A stretch of 64,000 nucleotides of DNA from contig NZ_BMEY01000014.1 of assembly GCF_014637405.1 (NCBI RefSeq), positions 35,340-99,339 on the forward strand, written 5' to 3'. Shown here in pieces: positions 36,672-45,979 of the stretch; the stretch's first letter is position 1, and each line of letters begins with the position of its first letter. Both the position numbers and the translations under genes were made by a program. A model generated the notes under the pieces. That model had not been told where the DNA came from, ran no database searches, and worked only from the letters and a program-made list of their open reading frames with translations. The stretch comes from Ornithinibacillus halotolerans (GTDB taxonomy: Bacteria > Bacillota > Bacilli > Bacillales > Amphibacillaceae).

Positions 36672-37488
36672 TTAGGCCCTCCTCTGCGACAGAAACATCC
36701 TCTTCTTCTTTATCATCCTTAGATTTCGTATCATTGGAGAGGAAAGCACCTAATTTTTCTTCGAGAATTCGTGGGTTTTGTCCAGACTGGACACCTATTA
36801 CACCTTCAATAATAATTTGCTTTATAAATACTTCTTCTTCAGTCTTATTTTCAAGTTTACTAGCCATTGGGGTGAAGACTAGATTCGCAAGAACTGTTCC
36901 ATATAAAGTTGTAAGTAACGCCACAGCCATGGATGGTCCTAATGTTGCTGGATCTGATAAATTATTCAACATTAATACTAGACCAATTAATGTTCCAATC
37001 ATTCCCCAAGCAGGTGCATACTCTGCACACTTCTCAACAATCATTCTACCTCGATAATGCCTTTCTTCCATTGCAGTAATCTCAGCATTCATAATATCAT
37101 TAATAACTTCCGGTTCAACACCATCAACAGCTAATAGGATACCTTTCTTAATAAATGGTTCCTTAACATCTTCAATTTCATTTTCTAACGCCAAAATACC
37201 TTCTCTTCTTGCTCGCTCAGACAAACGAATAAACAGTTCAATCAACTCTGGAAGTCTGCGATCATTTTGATTAAAAGCTTCCTTTATTACTTTAAAAGTT
37301 GACTTAATTTGTTCCATATTAAAGTTAATAAGTAATGAACCAATAACACCACCAATGACAACTAACAGTGATGCTACATCAAGAAAAGATTTAAATCCTT
37401 CCATTCCACTATTTGAAAGGATAGCCAATATAATCATGATGAAGCCTATTGTTATGCCGATAGGAGTTAATAAATCACGTTTTCTCAT
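36661..37488 (-). CDS. motP: Flagellar stator protein MotP (MotA family)
   Basis: 275 aa from ATG 37488, behind GAGAGGG; an upstream TTG adds five unlikely residues. Four membrane helices are present (about 7-25, 33-50, 150-168, 180-200), with a charged cytoplasmic loop between helices 2 and 3 and the MotA signature AEYAPAWGMIGTLIGLVLML. MotPS couples Na+ entry to flagellar rotation, which suits salty or alkaline habitats. The gene follows ccpA as in B. subtilis. Confidence 0.93.
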   Translation of the reverse strand: MRKRDLLTPIGITIGFIMIILAILSNSGMEGFKSFLDVASLLVVIGGVIGSLLINFNMEQIKSTFKVIKEAFNQNDRRLPELIELFIRLSERARREGILALENEIEDVKEPFIKKGILLAVDGVEPEVINDIMNAEITAMEERHYRGRMIVEKCAEYAPAWGMIGTLIGLVLMLNNLSDPATLGPSMAVALLTTLYGTVLANLVFTPMASKLENKTEEEVFIKQIIIEGVIGVQSGQNPRILEEKLGAFLSNDTKSKDDKEEEDVSVAEEGLNEA

Positions 37489-37547
37489 ATTCCCTCTCCC
37501 CAAATCCTGTTTCAGTTAGTTCTATATTACTTATATCGACATAATAT

Positions 37548-38543
37548 TTACTTTGTTGAGTTTCTTTCAACAAGACGATGAGGTAAAATAACTTTACTTT
37601 CTTCCACTTCTTCTTTATTCATGTATTTCGTTAGCAGACGCATCGCCACAGCTCCGATATCATACATCGGTTGAACTACAGTGGATAATGTTGGACGTAC
37701 CATAGTTGCTAATCTTGTATTATCAAACCCAAGAACTTCTATGTCCTCTGGTACTCTATGTCCTAGATCTTGTACGCCATGAATAATCCCTAGAGCAATC
37801 TCATCAGAGGCAGAAAATACTGCAGTCGGCTTATCATTCATTTCCATCATCTCTTGAACTGCTTTTATGCCTGAATTATACGTATAATCTCCATGGATGA
37901 TATAATCTTCTCTCACATCAATAGAAGCTTCCTGTAAAGCACGAATATAACCTTTATATTTTAACTGAGTTATTGTATGTTCTTTTCTACCTGCAACAAA
38001 TGCAAGTTTTTTATTTCCTTTTTCAATTAAATGTTTAGCAGCTTCATACGCCGCTAATTCATAGTCTATATTTACAGAAGGGATTGAGTCGGTTCCGTCG
38101 TATGTTGCTGCTAGGACAACTGGAACTGATGCAGATGAAAACTCTTTAACGTGTTCTTCTGAAATATTCGCTCCCATAAAAATAATACCGTCCACTTGTT
38201 TTTCTAACATCGTATTAATTAATTGTAACTCTTTATCTTTTTTCTGATCGGAATTGCTTAAAATAATATTATACTTATACATTGTAGCAATATCCTCAAT
38301 ACCTCGAGCTAATTCAGAGAAAAAGATACTTGAAATATCCGGAATAATTGCACCAACCGTTGTCGTTTTTTTACTAGCTAATCCACGCGCAACCGCATTT
38401 GGTCGATATCCTAACCGCTCAATTGTTGCTAATACTTTTTTTCTCGTTGTTGGCTTTACGTTTGGGTTCCCATTGACAACACGGGATACCGTTGCCATTG
38501 ATACATTTGCCTCTCTTGCTACATCATAAATTGTTATTGTCAT
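37548..38543 (-). CDS. ccpA: Catabolite control protein CcpA
   Basis: 331 aa, LacI/GalR family. The helix-turn-helix [20 protein letters not shown] and hinge [15 protein letters not shown] are nearly identical to B. subtilis CcpA, as is the C-terminal [15 protein letters not shown]. With HPr-Ser-P it binds cre sites to repress or activate carbon genes. Two cre-like sites in this window (near uspA and ytnP) are likely targets. The ribosome binding site TAGGAGGT precedes the ATG. It probably heads a ccpA-motPS operon. Confidence 0.97.
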   Translation of the reverse strand: MTITIYDVAREANVSMATVSRVVNGNPNVKPTTRKKVLATIERLGYRPNAVARGLASKKTTTVGAIIPDISSIFFSELARGIEDIATMYKYNIILSNSDQKKDKELQLINTMLEKQVDGIIFMGANISEEHVKEFSSASVPVVLAATYDGTDSIPSVNIDYELAAYEAAKHLIEKGNKKLAFVAGRKEHTITQLKYKGYIRALQEASIDVREDYIIHGDYTYNSGIKAVQEMMEMNDKPTAVFSASDEIALGIIHGVQDLGHRVPEDIEVLGFDNTRLATMVRPTLSTVVQPMYDIGAVAMRLLTKYMNKEEVEESKVILPHRLVERNSTK

Positions 38544-38703
38544 CTATGTTACCTCCTAGTTCCGTTCCACTCAATTATTTATAGTAATAATGATACTCCA
38601 CCATGAAAAAAAACACAAAATATTTCATGAAAATAGTATTTCCAGTTTGTATACTTGGTATTTTTAAAAATCTATATAAACACTCATTTTTCTATTCATT
38701 TAT

Positions 38704-38736
38704 CAAAAATAGAAGCTTGACTTTTGTCAAACTTCT
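38704..38736 (-). terminator. Terminator of aroA
   Basis: AGAAG-TTGAC / GTCAA-CTTCT stem with an AAAA loop, followed by ATTTTT on the minus strand. It touches the aroA stop codon. Confidence 0.8.
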
Positions 38737-39811
38737 AACGAATAGAAGAAGTATACTTTTCAAGTTCTTGCATAAAGTGTTCAAACATCGGAATATCCAT
38801 TTGTTGTGCTGAGTCTGATAAAGCTACAGCAGGATCTGGATGAACTTCTGCCATAACACCATCCGCACCGATTGCCAGCGCTGCTTTTGCCGTTGGTATT
38901 AATAGATCTCTTCTCCCTGTTGAGTGGGTCACATCAACCATAACAGGTAAATGTGTTTCTTGTTTAAGAATTGGAACAGCTGATATATCTAATGTATTTC
39001 TAGTTGCTCGTTCGTATGTTCGAATCCCTCGTTCACATAGTATAATATTTCCATTTCCACGTGAAATAATATATTCAGCCGCATTAATAAACTCAGAAAT
39101 AGTGGCAGATAATCCTCGTTTTAATAATACTGGTTTTTGAACATCACCTGCAGCTTTAAGTAATTCAAAGTTTTGCATATTTCTAGCTCCTATTTGGATA
39201 ACATCAACATATTCTAATGCTATTTCAATATGAGCTGGATTAACAATTTCACTAACAACAGCAAGATCAAACTCGTCTGCAACTGTTCTTAAAATTTGTA
39301 GTCCTTCTATACCTAACCCTTGAAAATCATAAGGAGAAGTTCTAGGCTTAAATGCACCGCCACGGAATAACTTGATTCCTTGATTTTTTACAGCTTTTGC
39401 TACTTCACGCACCTGTTCATAACTTTCGACTGCACAAGGTCCCATGACGAAGTGTGTACTGCCGTTCCCAACGCTTTCACCTTTAATGTTAATTACAGTA
39501 TTCTCAGGTTTTCTTTTCCGCGATACTAGTAATTCTTTCTTGTCGTCATCCTCGATTAATTCTAAACCGGCTTTAAAGATTTCTTTAAATATATGCTCGA
39601 TTGTAGAATTTTCAAATGGACCATTATTATGTTGGATTAAGTGGTTGAGCATTTCTCTTTCTCTAACAGGATCAAACTTTTTCATACCTTGTTTATTCTT
39701 CAATTGTCCGATTTGTTGGACAATTGCTGCTCGCAAATTCACAAGCTCTAGTATTTGTAAGTTAACATTATCAAGTTTCATTCTTAACTGTTCTAATTCA
39801 TTCACACTCAT
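38735..39811 (-). CDS. aroA: Bifunctional DAHP synthase / chorismate mutase
   Basis: 358 aa. The N-terminal roughly 85 residues are an AroQ-type chorismate mutase ([20 protein letters not shown]). The rest is the type I-beta DAHP synthase barrel ([45 protein letters not shown]). It condenses PEP and erythrose-4-phosphate, the first step of aromatic amino acid synthesis; the mutase domain provides feedback sensing by chorismate or prephenate. The symbol follows B. subtilis usage (also called aroG). Confidence 0.96.
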   Translation of the reverse strand: MSVNELEQLRMKLDNVNLQILELVNLRAAIVQQIGQLKNKQGMKKFDPVREREMLNHLIQHNNGPFENSTIEHIFKEIFKAGLELIEDDDKKELLVSRKRKPENTVINIKGESVGNGSTHFVMGPCAVESYEQVREVAKAVKNQGIKLFRGGAFKPRTSPYDFQGLGIEGLQILRTVADEFDLAVVSEIVNPAHIEIALEYVDVIQIGARNMQNFELLKAAGDVQKPVLLKRGLSATISEFINAAEYIISRGNGNIILCERGIRTYERATRNTLDISAVPILKQETHLPVMVDVTHSTGRRDLLIPTAKAALAIGADGVMAEVHPDPAVALSDSAQQMDIPMFEHFMQELEKYTSSIR

Positions 39812-39834
39812 AAGATCCCTCCAAAAAGGAAAAG

Positions 39835-39859
39835 ATTATGTAGCATTTTTCTACATAAT
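39835..39859 (-). promoter_or_regulatory. Inverted repeat upstream of aroA (possible attenuator or operator)
   Basis: A perfect 9-base ATTATGTAG / CTACATAAT repeat with a 7-base loop lies 24 bases before the aroA start. On the minus strand it is followed by CTTTTCCTTTTT, which looks like a weak intrinsic terminator just before the ribosome binding site. The role is inference. Confidence 0.4.
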
Positions 39860-40033
39860 GTTACATCATTATAGCTAATAATTTTCCCTTTGTCATCTTT
39901 AAGACTATAATAACAGTAGGAAAATTTAATATAAATACAACTTTACTAGCTGTAAGAATTTTAACGCTGTACTAAATAATAAATTACTGATTGAATGATT
40001 ATTATTGTCATGTTCTACAGGGGGATAAAACAT

Positions 40034-42166
40034 ATGGATGACAAACAAGTATTTGCACTAGATATCGGAACTCATTCTGTTACTGGAATAATTCTACAGT
40101 CGGAGAATGATAAGCATACGGTAGTAGATTACATAGTAAAAAAACATCCAGAAAGAGTTATGATAGACGGTCAAATCCATCACATTGAAGAAGTAGCGAA
40201 ATCAATTACAGAAGTTAAAGAAGCACTTGAACTGAAAAATGGTCCACTAGAAAAAGTTTGTGTAGCAGCAGCTGGTAGATCATTAAAAACTGTCACTGCT
40301 AGCGCAACAATGAATATAATTCAAAACCCAATAACAAATAAAGAAACTATTAAACATCTAGAACTAAGTGCTGTACTAGAGGCCAAAAATAATCTTTCAG
40401 ATCATGAATCGGAAGGGAATTTTTCCAATTTCTATTGTGTTGGATATTCTGTATTACACTATAAAATAGATGACGAAAATATCGGTTCGTTGCTTGAACA
40501 GAGTGGGAGTCTAGCAAAAGTAGAGATAATTGCAACTTTTTTACCAAAAGTTGTTATCGATTCACTTCTATCAGCATTAGCAAAAGCTCAACTAACAATG
40601 GATTCCTTAACTTTAGAACCAATAGCAGCCATACACGTATTAATTCCTGAATCTATGCGGAGATTAAATGTTGCTTTAGTTGATATCGGTGCCGGTACGA
40701 GTGATATTGCCATTACTAATTCGGGTACAGTTGTTGCATATGGTATGGTACCAATAGCTGGAGATGAAATTACTGAAGCTATTTCCGATGCTTTTCTACT
40801 TGATTTTCCTGTTGCAGAAGAGCTCAAACAACAAATTGTCAATGTAGGGCAAGCTAACGTTGTAGATATTTTAGGGAATGAATCTACCATTACCTATTCA
40901 GAATTAGTAAAGAATACTTCAACTAGCGTGGAAAAATTAGCAACTTCTATTGCCAAGGAAATAATTGACCTTAATGGTAGGCCTCCAAAAGCTGTCATGT
41001 TAATTGGAGGTGGGAGTCAAACTCCAGAGATTACATCTGTATTAGCAGAGAAGTTAGCATTACCTAAAAATCGAGTAGCAATACGAAAAGTCGATGCTAT
41101 CCAATCCATAAATCATACTACTCCAATTCCTCAAGGACCGGATTTTATTACACCGATTGGAATTGGAATTATCGCAAAGAAAAGCCCGATTAACTATATT
41201 TCTCTAAAAGTAAATCAATCAGTCGTTCGGATGTTTGAAATTAATAAACTAACCATTGGTGACTGTCTCGTTCAAGCAGGGGTAGAAATAAACAAATTGT
41301 ATGGGAAACCAGGGATAGCAGCCATGGTGACATTAAATGAAAACGAGATTACACTTCCAGGAGGTCCTGGAGAAGCACCCGGCATTTATATAAATCAGGA
41401 AAAAGCTTCGATTGATACGTTCGTTAAAAGTGGAGATGAAATAGAAATTACCAAAGGACAAGATGGCCAACCACCGATCATTACACTAGAGGAGTTAGTT
41501 GGTCCCATACCAGAAGTAATAATTTACTTTAACCACATTCCTTACACATTAAAACCTACTTATTATGTTAATAACATGAAAAAGCAAAAAAACTATTATA
41601 TCCAGGATAGAGATTCAATAGAAGTAGTTGTGCCAACAACCGTTAAAGACTTTTTTACTTTAGTTAGTACTGATGAATTACCAGAAGAAAAAGACTTTGA
41701 AATTTATATTAACGAAAACCTTATAAATCTAGGTGTAGGAAAAACGAAAATCTACGTTAATGACCAACCCGTTTCATTAGATTATAAGCTTAAAAATAAT
41801 GATACGCTTACTATAATCCCCAAAAAGGAAGTAACGGTAAAAATGGTATTAGAAGCGATTCAAAAAGAATATTATCATACGATGACTGTTTTCTTTGATA
41901 ATAAGTTCATTACCATTCGACAACCAAAACTTATTGTAAAACGAGATCACGAAGAGTTATACGAAGAAGATATCATCTATCCAGAAGATCATCTAGCTAT
42001 TGAAGAAATACAACAGAATGATTTTATTTTCCAGGATGTTTTCCGTTATGTAGATATTGATTTAACAGGTAAAAATGGTAAATTTACTTTAATGAAAAAT
42101 GAGCAACCGACAACGTTTTATGAGAGAATTTCTGAAGGTGACAAACTATCGATTGTATGGCATTAA
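40034..42166 (+). CDS. Large FtsA/PilM-like actin-fold protein with repeated C-terminal modules
   Basis: 710 aa from ATG 40034, behind AGGGGGAT; a longer frame adds an unsupported 13 residues. Residues 1-375 have the FtsA-type ATPase fold: phosphate-1 motif FALDIGTHSVTG, phosphate-2 motif LVDIGAGTSDIAI, adenosine motif MLIGGGSQTPEI and a 1C-type insertion between them. The remaining roughly 335 residues contain several beta-rich repeats (about 432, 495, 556, 617 and 673) with recurring I-x-x-N and D-x-L/I-x-I patterns. There is no FtsA-type C-terminal amphipathic helix. It is not the dcw-cluster FtsA. A cell-division or envelope scaffold role is inference. Confidence 0.8.
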   Translation: MDDKQVFALDIGTHSVTGIILQSENDKHTVVDYIVKKHPERVMIDGQIHHIEEVAKSITEVKEALELKNGPLEKVCVAAAGRSLKTVTASATMNIIQNPITNKETIKHLELSAVLEAKNNLSDHESEGNFSNFYCVGYSVLHYKIDDENIGSLLEQSGSLAKVEIIATFLPKVVIDSLLSALAKAQLTMDSLTLEPIAAIHVLIPESMRRLNVALVDIGAGTSDIAITNSGTVVAYGMVPIAGDEITEAISDAFLLDFPVAEELKQQIVNVGQANVVDILGNESTITYSELVKNTSTSVEKLATSIAKEIIDLNGRPPKAVMLIGGGSQTPEITSVLAEKLALPKNRVAIRKVDAIQSINHTTPIPQGPDFITPIGIGIIAKKSPINYISLKVNQSVVRMFEINKLTIGDCLVQAGVEINKLYGKPGIAAMVTLNENEITLPGGPGEAPGIYINQEKASIDTFVKSGDEIEITKGQDGQPPIITLEELVGPIPEVIIYFNHIPYTLKPTYYVNNMKKQKNYYIQDRDSIEVVVPTTVKDFFTLVSTDELPEEKDFEIYINENLINLGVGKTKIYVNDQPVSLDYKLKNNDTLTIIPKKEVTVKMVLEAIQKEYYHTMTVFFDNKFITIRQPKLIVKRDHEELYEEDIIYPEDHLAIEEIQQNDFIFQDVFRYVDIDLTGKNGKFTLMKNEQPTTFYERISEGDKLSIVWH

Positions 42167-42207
42167 AAAAGTCTTATAGGGACACTCATTCCCTATAAGA
42201 CTTTTTT
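42165..42207. terminator. Bidirectional terminator between the FtsA-like gene and ytxH
   Basis: AAAAAAGTCTTATAGGGA / TCCCTATAAGACTTTTTT perfect stem, between convergent genes. Confidence 0.95.
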
Positions 42208-42209
42208 CT

Positions 42210-42623
42210 TTAATTAGTTACTTCTGGGTTTACATTTTTTTCTGAAGTAGCTGAGTCTGTAGTTTCAACAGCAGACTTTTCAACGCTTTCTGTTTGCTCA
42301 TCTTTATTTTTCATCTCTTGAATTTTTGTTTGGACATTAGAAGTAATTTCTTGGGTTTTTTGTTTTAATTCAGACCCTTTTTCGGTTGCCATTTCTTTCC
42401 ATTCTTGTCCTTTTGCTTGGGCAATGTCTTTCCATTCTAAGCCTTTAGACTGGGCTATATCTTTCCATTCAGATGCACGCTCACGCACTTGTACTGTTCC
42501 AGTATTAATATCTTCTCTTAATTCTCTACCAGATTTGGGAGCAAATAATAATGCAAGACTTGCTCCAACAGCAGCACCAATAATTGTTCCTACTAAAAAA
42601 TCTCTACCAGTATTATCTGCCAT
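42210..42623 (-). CDS. ytxH: YtxH general-stress protein with 11-residue repeats
   Basis: 137 aa from ATG 42623, behind GGGAGGAA. The N-terminus has the YtxH glycine-rich helix (FLVGTIIGAAVGASLALLFA, then PKSGRELRED). It is followed by tandem 11-residue helical repeats of the form EWKDIAQxKG, giving a charged amphipathic coil like LEA proteins, and an acidic tail. It is co-transcribed with ytxG (15-base gap) behind a sigma-B-like promoter. ytxJ, third gene of this operon in B. subtilis, is absent. Confidence 0.9.
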   Translation of the reverse strand: MADNTGRDFLVGTIIGAAVGASLALLFAPKSGRELREDINTGTVQVRERASEWKDIAQSKGLEWKDIAQAKGQEWKEMATEKGSELKQKTQEITSNVQTKIQEMKNKDEQTESVEKSAVETTDSATSEKNVNPEVTN

Positions 42624-42638
42624 GATAATTCCTCCCAC

Positions 42639-43040
42639 TTATTTTCTCTTTTTTATTAAATCAAATAGTGCAGCTCCCCATGTCACAGCCTGTGAAGCTT
42701 TATCCTGGTTCTCTGCAGCTGCTCTAGAGATACTAGATGAAAATTGCTTTAATGTTTGATTAAAATCTTGAACCGTTTCTCCAATCCCCTTTACACCGTC
42801 AAACAATCCATCTAACTTAGCTGTTTTATGAGTTACGTCTTCAGCTAATGTATTCGTCTTTTGAAGTAGTTCTGTAGTTTCTTTCGTGATTCCTTGCATT
42901 TGCTTCTCTAACCCTTCTAATGTATTTGCAACATTGTCAAGTGTTCGAGTAGATGCTTTAAGTGTTTTCGCCAAGTAAATTACTAACACAGCAAAAGCAA
43001 CAGCAGCAATTAATGCAGAAATATATAACAATATTTCCAT
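42639..43040 (-). CDS. ytxG: YtxG, DUF948 membrane-anchored coiled-coil protein
   Basis: 133 aa. An N-terminal membrane helix (about residues 2-22) is followed by a long coiled coil (LKASTRTLDNVANTLEGLEK). DUF948 proteins are general-stress membrane proteins of unknown biochemical role. First gene of the ytxG-ytxH unit; a GTTTGG-13-GGGTAC promoter lies just upstream. Confidence 0.92.
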   Translation of the reverse strand: MEILLYISALIAAVAFAVLVIYLAKTLKASTRTLDNVANTLEGLEKQMQGITKETTELLQKTNTLAEDVTHKTAKLDGLFDGVKGIGETVQDFNQTLKQFSSSISRAAAENQDKASQAVTWGAALFDLIKKRK

Positions 43041-43097
43041 TAAACATCATCCCTTTCAAAAAAGTCCGGTTTTCAGTTACTGCTTGTACATATATAT

Positions 43098-43122
43098 GTA
43101 CCCTTAATATAATGTACCAAAC
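43098..43122 (-). promoter_or_regulatory. Sigma-B-like promoter of ytxG-ytxH
   Basis: GTTTGG, a 13-base spacer and GGGTAC on the minus strand, near the GTTTAA / GGGTAT consensus. The homologous operon in B. subtilis is controlled by sigma-B and sigma-H. It lies about 58 bases before the ytxG start. Confidence 0.6.
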
Positions 43123-43256
43123 ATGTTTTTTACTATTCCCTCTTTAGTATATCTCTATTATAGACTTTTCTAACATAGATTTACAATGATATATAGAATT
43201 TAATACCAATTTATCCTTTATTTTCATACACCTATATGTATTCTAATTTCTAATAA

Positions 43257-43306
43257 GAAGAGGCTAACTTAAAGGTATTCCCCTTAAATGTTAGCCCCTT
43301 TTTACT
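43257..43306 (-). terminator. Terminator of murC
   Basis: GGGGCTAAC-TTTAAGG / CCTTTAA-GTTAGCC stem directly after the murC stop codon. The T run is interrupted (TCTTCTTATT), so it is of moderate strength. The rest of the murC-ytxG interval holds no gene that I can see. Confidence 0.65.
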
Positions 43307-43308
43307 TA

Positions 43309-44616
43309 TTATACATTTTCCGTAGCAATTACTTCTTCGTATGCTTTTTGGAATTTCTGAATATCTCCTGCACCCATAAAAATTAGCACAGCATTATCAT
43401 ATTTTTTTAGCTCATCAACTGTTGCTAATTCTAGGATAGAACTATTAGTCACTAATTTTTCTAAATCATGGATTGTTAATTGGCCACTTTCTTCTCTTGC
43501 AGAAGCAAATATTTCACAAAGATGAACATAATCTGCTTCATTCAAACTATCAGCGAACTCTTGTAGAAATGTTTTAGTTCTCGTAAAAGTATGAGGCTGA
43601 AAAATAGCGACAATTTCTCGATCTGGATATTTCTTTCGTGCCGACTCAATTGTAGCTGTAATCTCTCTTGGATGGTGAGCATAATCGTCAATTATAATTT
43701 GGTTTTTAACCTGTTTTTCTGTAAATCGACGCTTTACTCCCTTAAATGTAAATAAATTTTTAATTACATCGACTTCAATACCTTCATACTGACAAATAGC
43801 AATAACTGATAATGCATTTAAAACATGATGATTTCCATACATTGGTATCGTAAATGTATCGTAATATGTGTTTCTTACAAACACATCAAATTCAGTACCA
43901 TTTGCTGTTTCTTTAACATTTTGGGCTTGGAAATCATTTGATGGTAAAAATCCATAATATACAACAGGAACTTTTGCTTGTATTTGTTGTAATTTCTCAT
44001 CATCACCACAAGCGATAATCCCTTTTTTCACTTTATCTGCCATTGATTGAAATGCATCAAACACATCATTAATACTTGAGAAGTAATCTGGATGATCGAA
44101 ATCTATATTCGTCATAATTGCATAGTCCGGTTCATAACTTAGGAAATGTCTTCGGTATTCACATGCCTCAAAAACAAAATACTCGCTATCAACATGACCT
44201 TTGCCTGTACCATCTCCAATTAAATATGAAATTGGAAATGCTGAATGTAATACATGGGCAAGCAAACCGGTAGTTGATGTTTTCCCATGAGCTCCAGTTA
44301 CAGCTATACTTGTATATTGTTTTAACCATTCACCTAAAAACTCGTGATATCGATAGAAAACTAGGCCAAGACGCTTTGCTTCTTGAATTTCAATATGATC
44401 ATCTGAAAAAGCATTACCAGCAATAACTGTTAAGCCCTCTGTTATATTTTCTTTAGAAAATGGAAGTATTGGTATCTGTTTAGATTCAAGAGCCTCTTGA
44501 GTAAAAAATCTTTTTTCAACATCAGATCCTTGTACTTTCTCTCCAGAGTCATGAAGAATTTGAGCAAGGGCACTCATTCCTGTCCCTTTAATACCAATAA
44601 AATGGTAAGTAGTCAT
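43309..44616 (-). CDS. murC: UDP-N-acetylmuramate--L-alanine ligase
   Basis: 435 aa. The N-terminal UDP-binding motif is [15 protein letters not shown], the ATP P-loop [13 protein letters not shown] and the central domain motif DYAHHPREI. It adds the first amino acid of the peptidoglycan stem peptide in the cytoplasm. Monocistronic here, in the conserved ytxG-murC-sftA neighbourhood of Bacillaceae. Confidence 0.97.
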   Translation of the reverse strand: MTTYHFIGIKGTGMSALAQILHDSGEKVQGSDVEKRFFTQEALESKQIPILPFSKENITEGLTVIAGNAFSDDHIEIQEAKRLGLVFYRYHEFLGEWLKQYTSIAVTGAHGKTSTTGLLAHVLHSAFPISYLIGDGTGKGHVDSEYFVFEACEYRRHFLSYEPDYAIMTNIDFDHPDYFSSINDVFDAFQSMADKVKKGIIACGDDEKLQQIQAKVPVVYYGFLPSNDFQAQNVKETANGTEFDVFVRNTYYDTFTIPMYGNHHVLNALSVIAICQYEGIEVDVIKNLFTFKGVKRRFTEKQVKNQIIIDDYAHHPREITATIESARKKYPDREIVAIFQPHTFTRTKTFLQEFADSLNEADYVHLCEIFASAREESGQLTIHDLEKLVTNSSILELATVDELKKYDNAVLIFMGAGDIQKFQKAYEEVIATENV

Positions 44617-44782
44617 AAAAAAGAACCTCCAACTATATGTGTAAGAAAAATACGTACATAGTCTTTTTCAAACTTCAGTATAATTTATTATATTATCAAC
44701 TTTTTATTAACATTTTTTTATTAACATTAAGTTATTATATCAAAACTATTTACGTTATAAAATAGTCTTTTGGTTGTATCTA

Positions 44783-45904
44783 TTATATATGTTGCAGTGA
44801 ATGTACATAATCAACCTTTTGTAACCTTGGATTCGGACGATATTTTCTTCCATCTTTTGCTTCTAGTGTTCCATTTAATAATACATTATCACCAGTAAAA
44901 CCAATCTCCATGTTTAATAAACTGCGTCCAACTCCATACGTATTAACAGGTACACCTAATGATTCAAATTTACGTATTTTTTCTTCAGTAAATCCTCCTG
45001 TTGCAATAATTTCAACATGAGTAAATCCTTCTTCATCTAATGCTTTACGTAATGCAAAAATTAACTCTGGGTTAACCCCACGAGGATCAAATGTCCCCAT
45101 AACGTCGTAATTTCTTAAGAAATACTTATCCACTAAAGTATTGGAAGTATCCAGTCGCACCCCTTTTAGCTTTTTGCCAAATACTCGTGCCACTTTTAAA
45201 GCATCAGTTATTACATCATTATTATAATCGACTAATGCTACTAATTCATCGTTTGGGTACACTTCATGATAAGCCTTTGTAGCTGCAACAATATCTCCTC
45301 TAAACATCTGAATCATTGCATGAGGCATCGTTCCCATACCTTCTTTTCCCCACCACTCATTCATTGCATGAGTAGCTTGTGCCGTTGCTCCACCGATAAA
45401 TGCTGCATAACCATCACCCGCTTGAGTTGTGTAATGGTCATCACGATCCCCCATAAAGATAACTGGCTTTTGAACTCCTGAAGTTCTAGCCGCTTTTACA
45501 ACATTATATACATTCGTAGCGACAGATGTTCTTCTCGCTAAAATACCATCAATAATTCCTTCTAAGAAGCCAAACTGCTGATATTTACCAGAGATAGTCA
45601 GCACTGTTTCAAATGGGCTTATCTTGTCACCATCTTTTAGAGAATGTATTTCTAATGTCTCAGGATCATCAGCGAATGTATGAACAAGAGAAATGGCTTC
45701 ATCTGTACCACAAAGAACCGCATCTTTCTTCTGAAAAAACTGCATTGTCACATGATTATCTGGTATTTTCTTTTCAACTATTTCCTTTGTTTTCAAAAAA
45801 TAAACTGCTGAAAACCAACCATCTTTTATTCGTTGATCAAACTTAAATGTTTTGTTTGTTAATCGATCTATCTTCCCACTTAATTTTTCATCTATTTCTT
45901 TCAT
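44783..45904 (-). CDS. Nicotinate phosphoribosyltransferase-like enzyme
   Basis: 373 aa from ATG 45904, behind AAGGAGAAAC. The type II phosphoribosyltransferase barrel is recognisable in GVRLDTSNTLVDKYFLRNYD, IIATGGFTEEKIRKFESLG and VNTYGVGRSLL, with SVATNVYNVVKAA on the helical face. It would make NaMN from nicotinate and PRPP for NAD salvage. It is shorter than the roughly 490-aa YueK/PncB of B. subtilis and resembles the short archaeal-like NAPRTase branch. It is not present at this place in B. subtilis. Substrate preference is inferred. Confidence 0.85.
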   Translation of the reverse strand: MKEIDEKLSGKIDRLTNKTFKFDQRIKDGWFSAVYFLKTKEIVEKKIPDNHVTMQFFQKKDAVLCGTDEAISLVHTFADDPETLEIHSLKDGDKISPFETVLTISGKYQQFGFLEGIIDGILARRTSVATNVYNVVKAARTSGVQKPVIFMGDRDDHYTTQAGDGYAAFIGGATAQATHAMNEWWGKEGMGTMPHAMIQMFRGDIVAATKAYHEVYPNDELVALVDYNNDVITDALKVARVFGKKLKGVRLDTSNTLVDKYFLRNYDVMGTFDPRGVNPELIFALRKALDEEGFTHVEIIATGGFTEEKIRKFESLGVPVNTYGVGRSLLNMEIGFTGDNVLLNGTLEAKDGRKYRPNPRLQKVDYVHSLQHI

Positions 45905-45979
45905 AATTGTTTCTCCTTGTTTCATTATCCCTTTTCTATCATATATGTAGCTTCATTTTTTAACAAGCATGTAAGAAGA

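Noticed and set aside
39444..39878. 144-aa frame antisense to the start of aroA
   Set aside because: Overlaps a strongly conserved gene and the inverted repeat; Ser/Phe-rich shadow of the coding strand.
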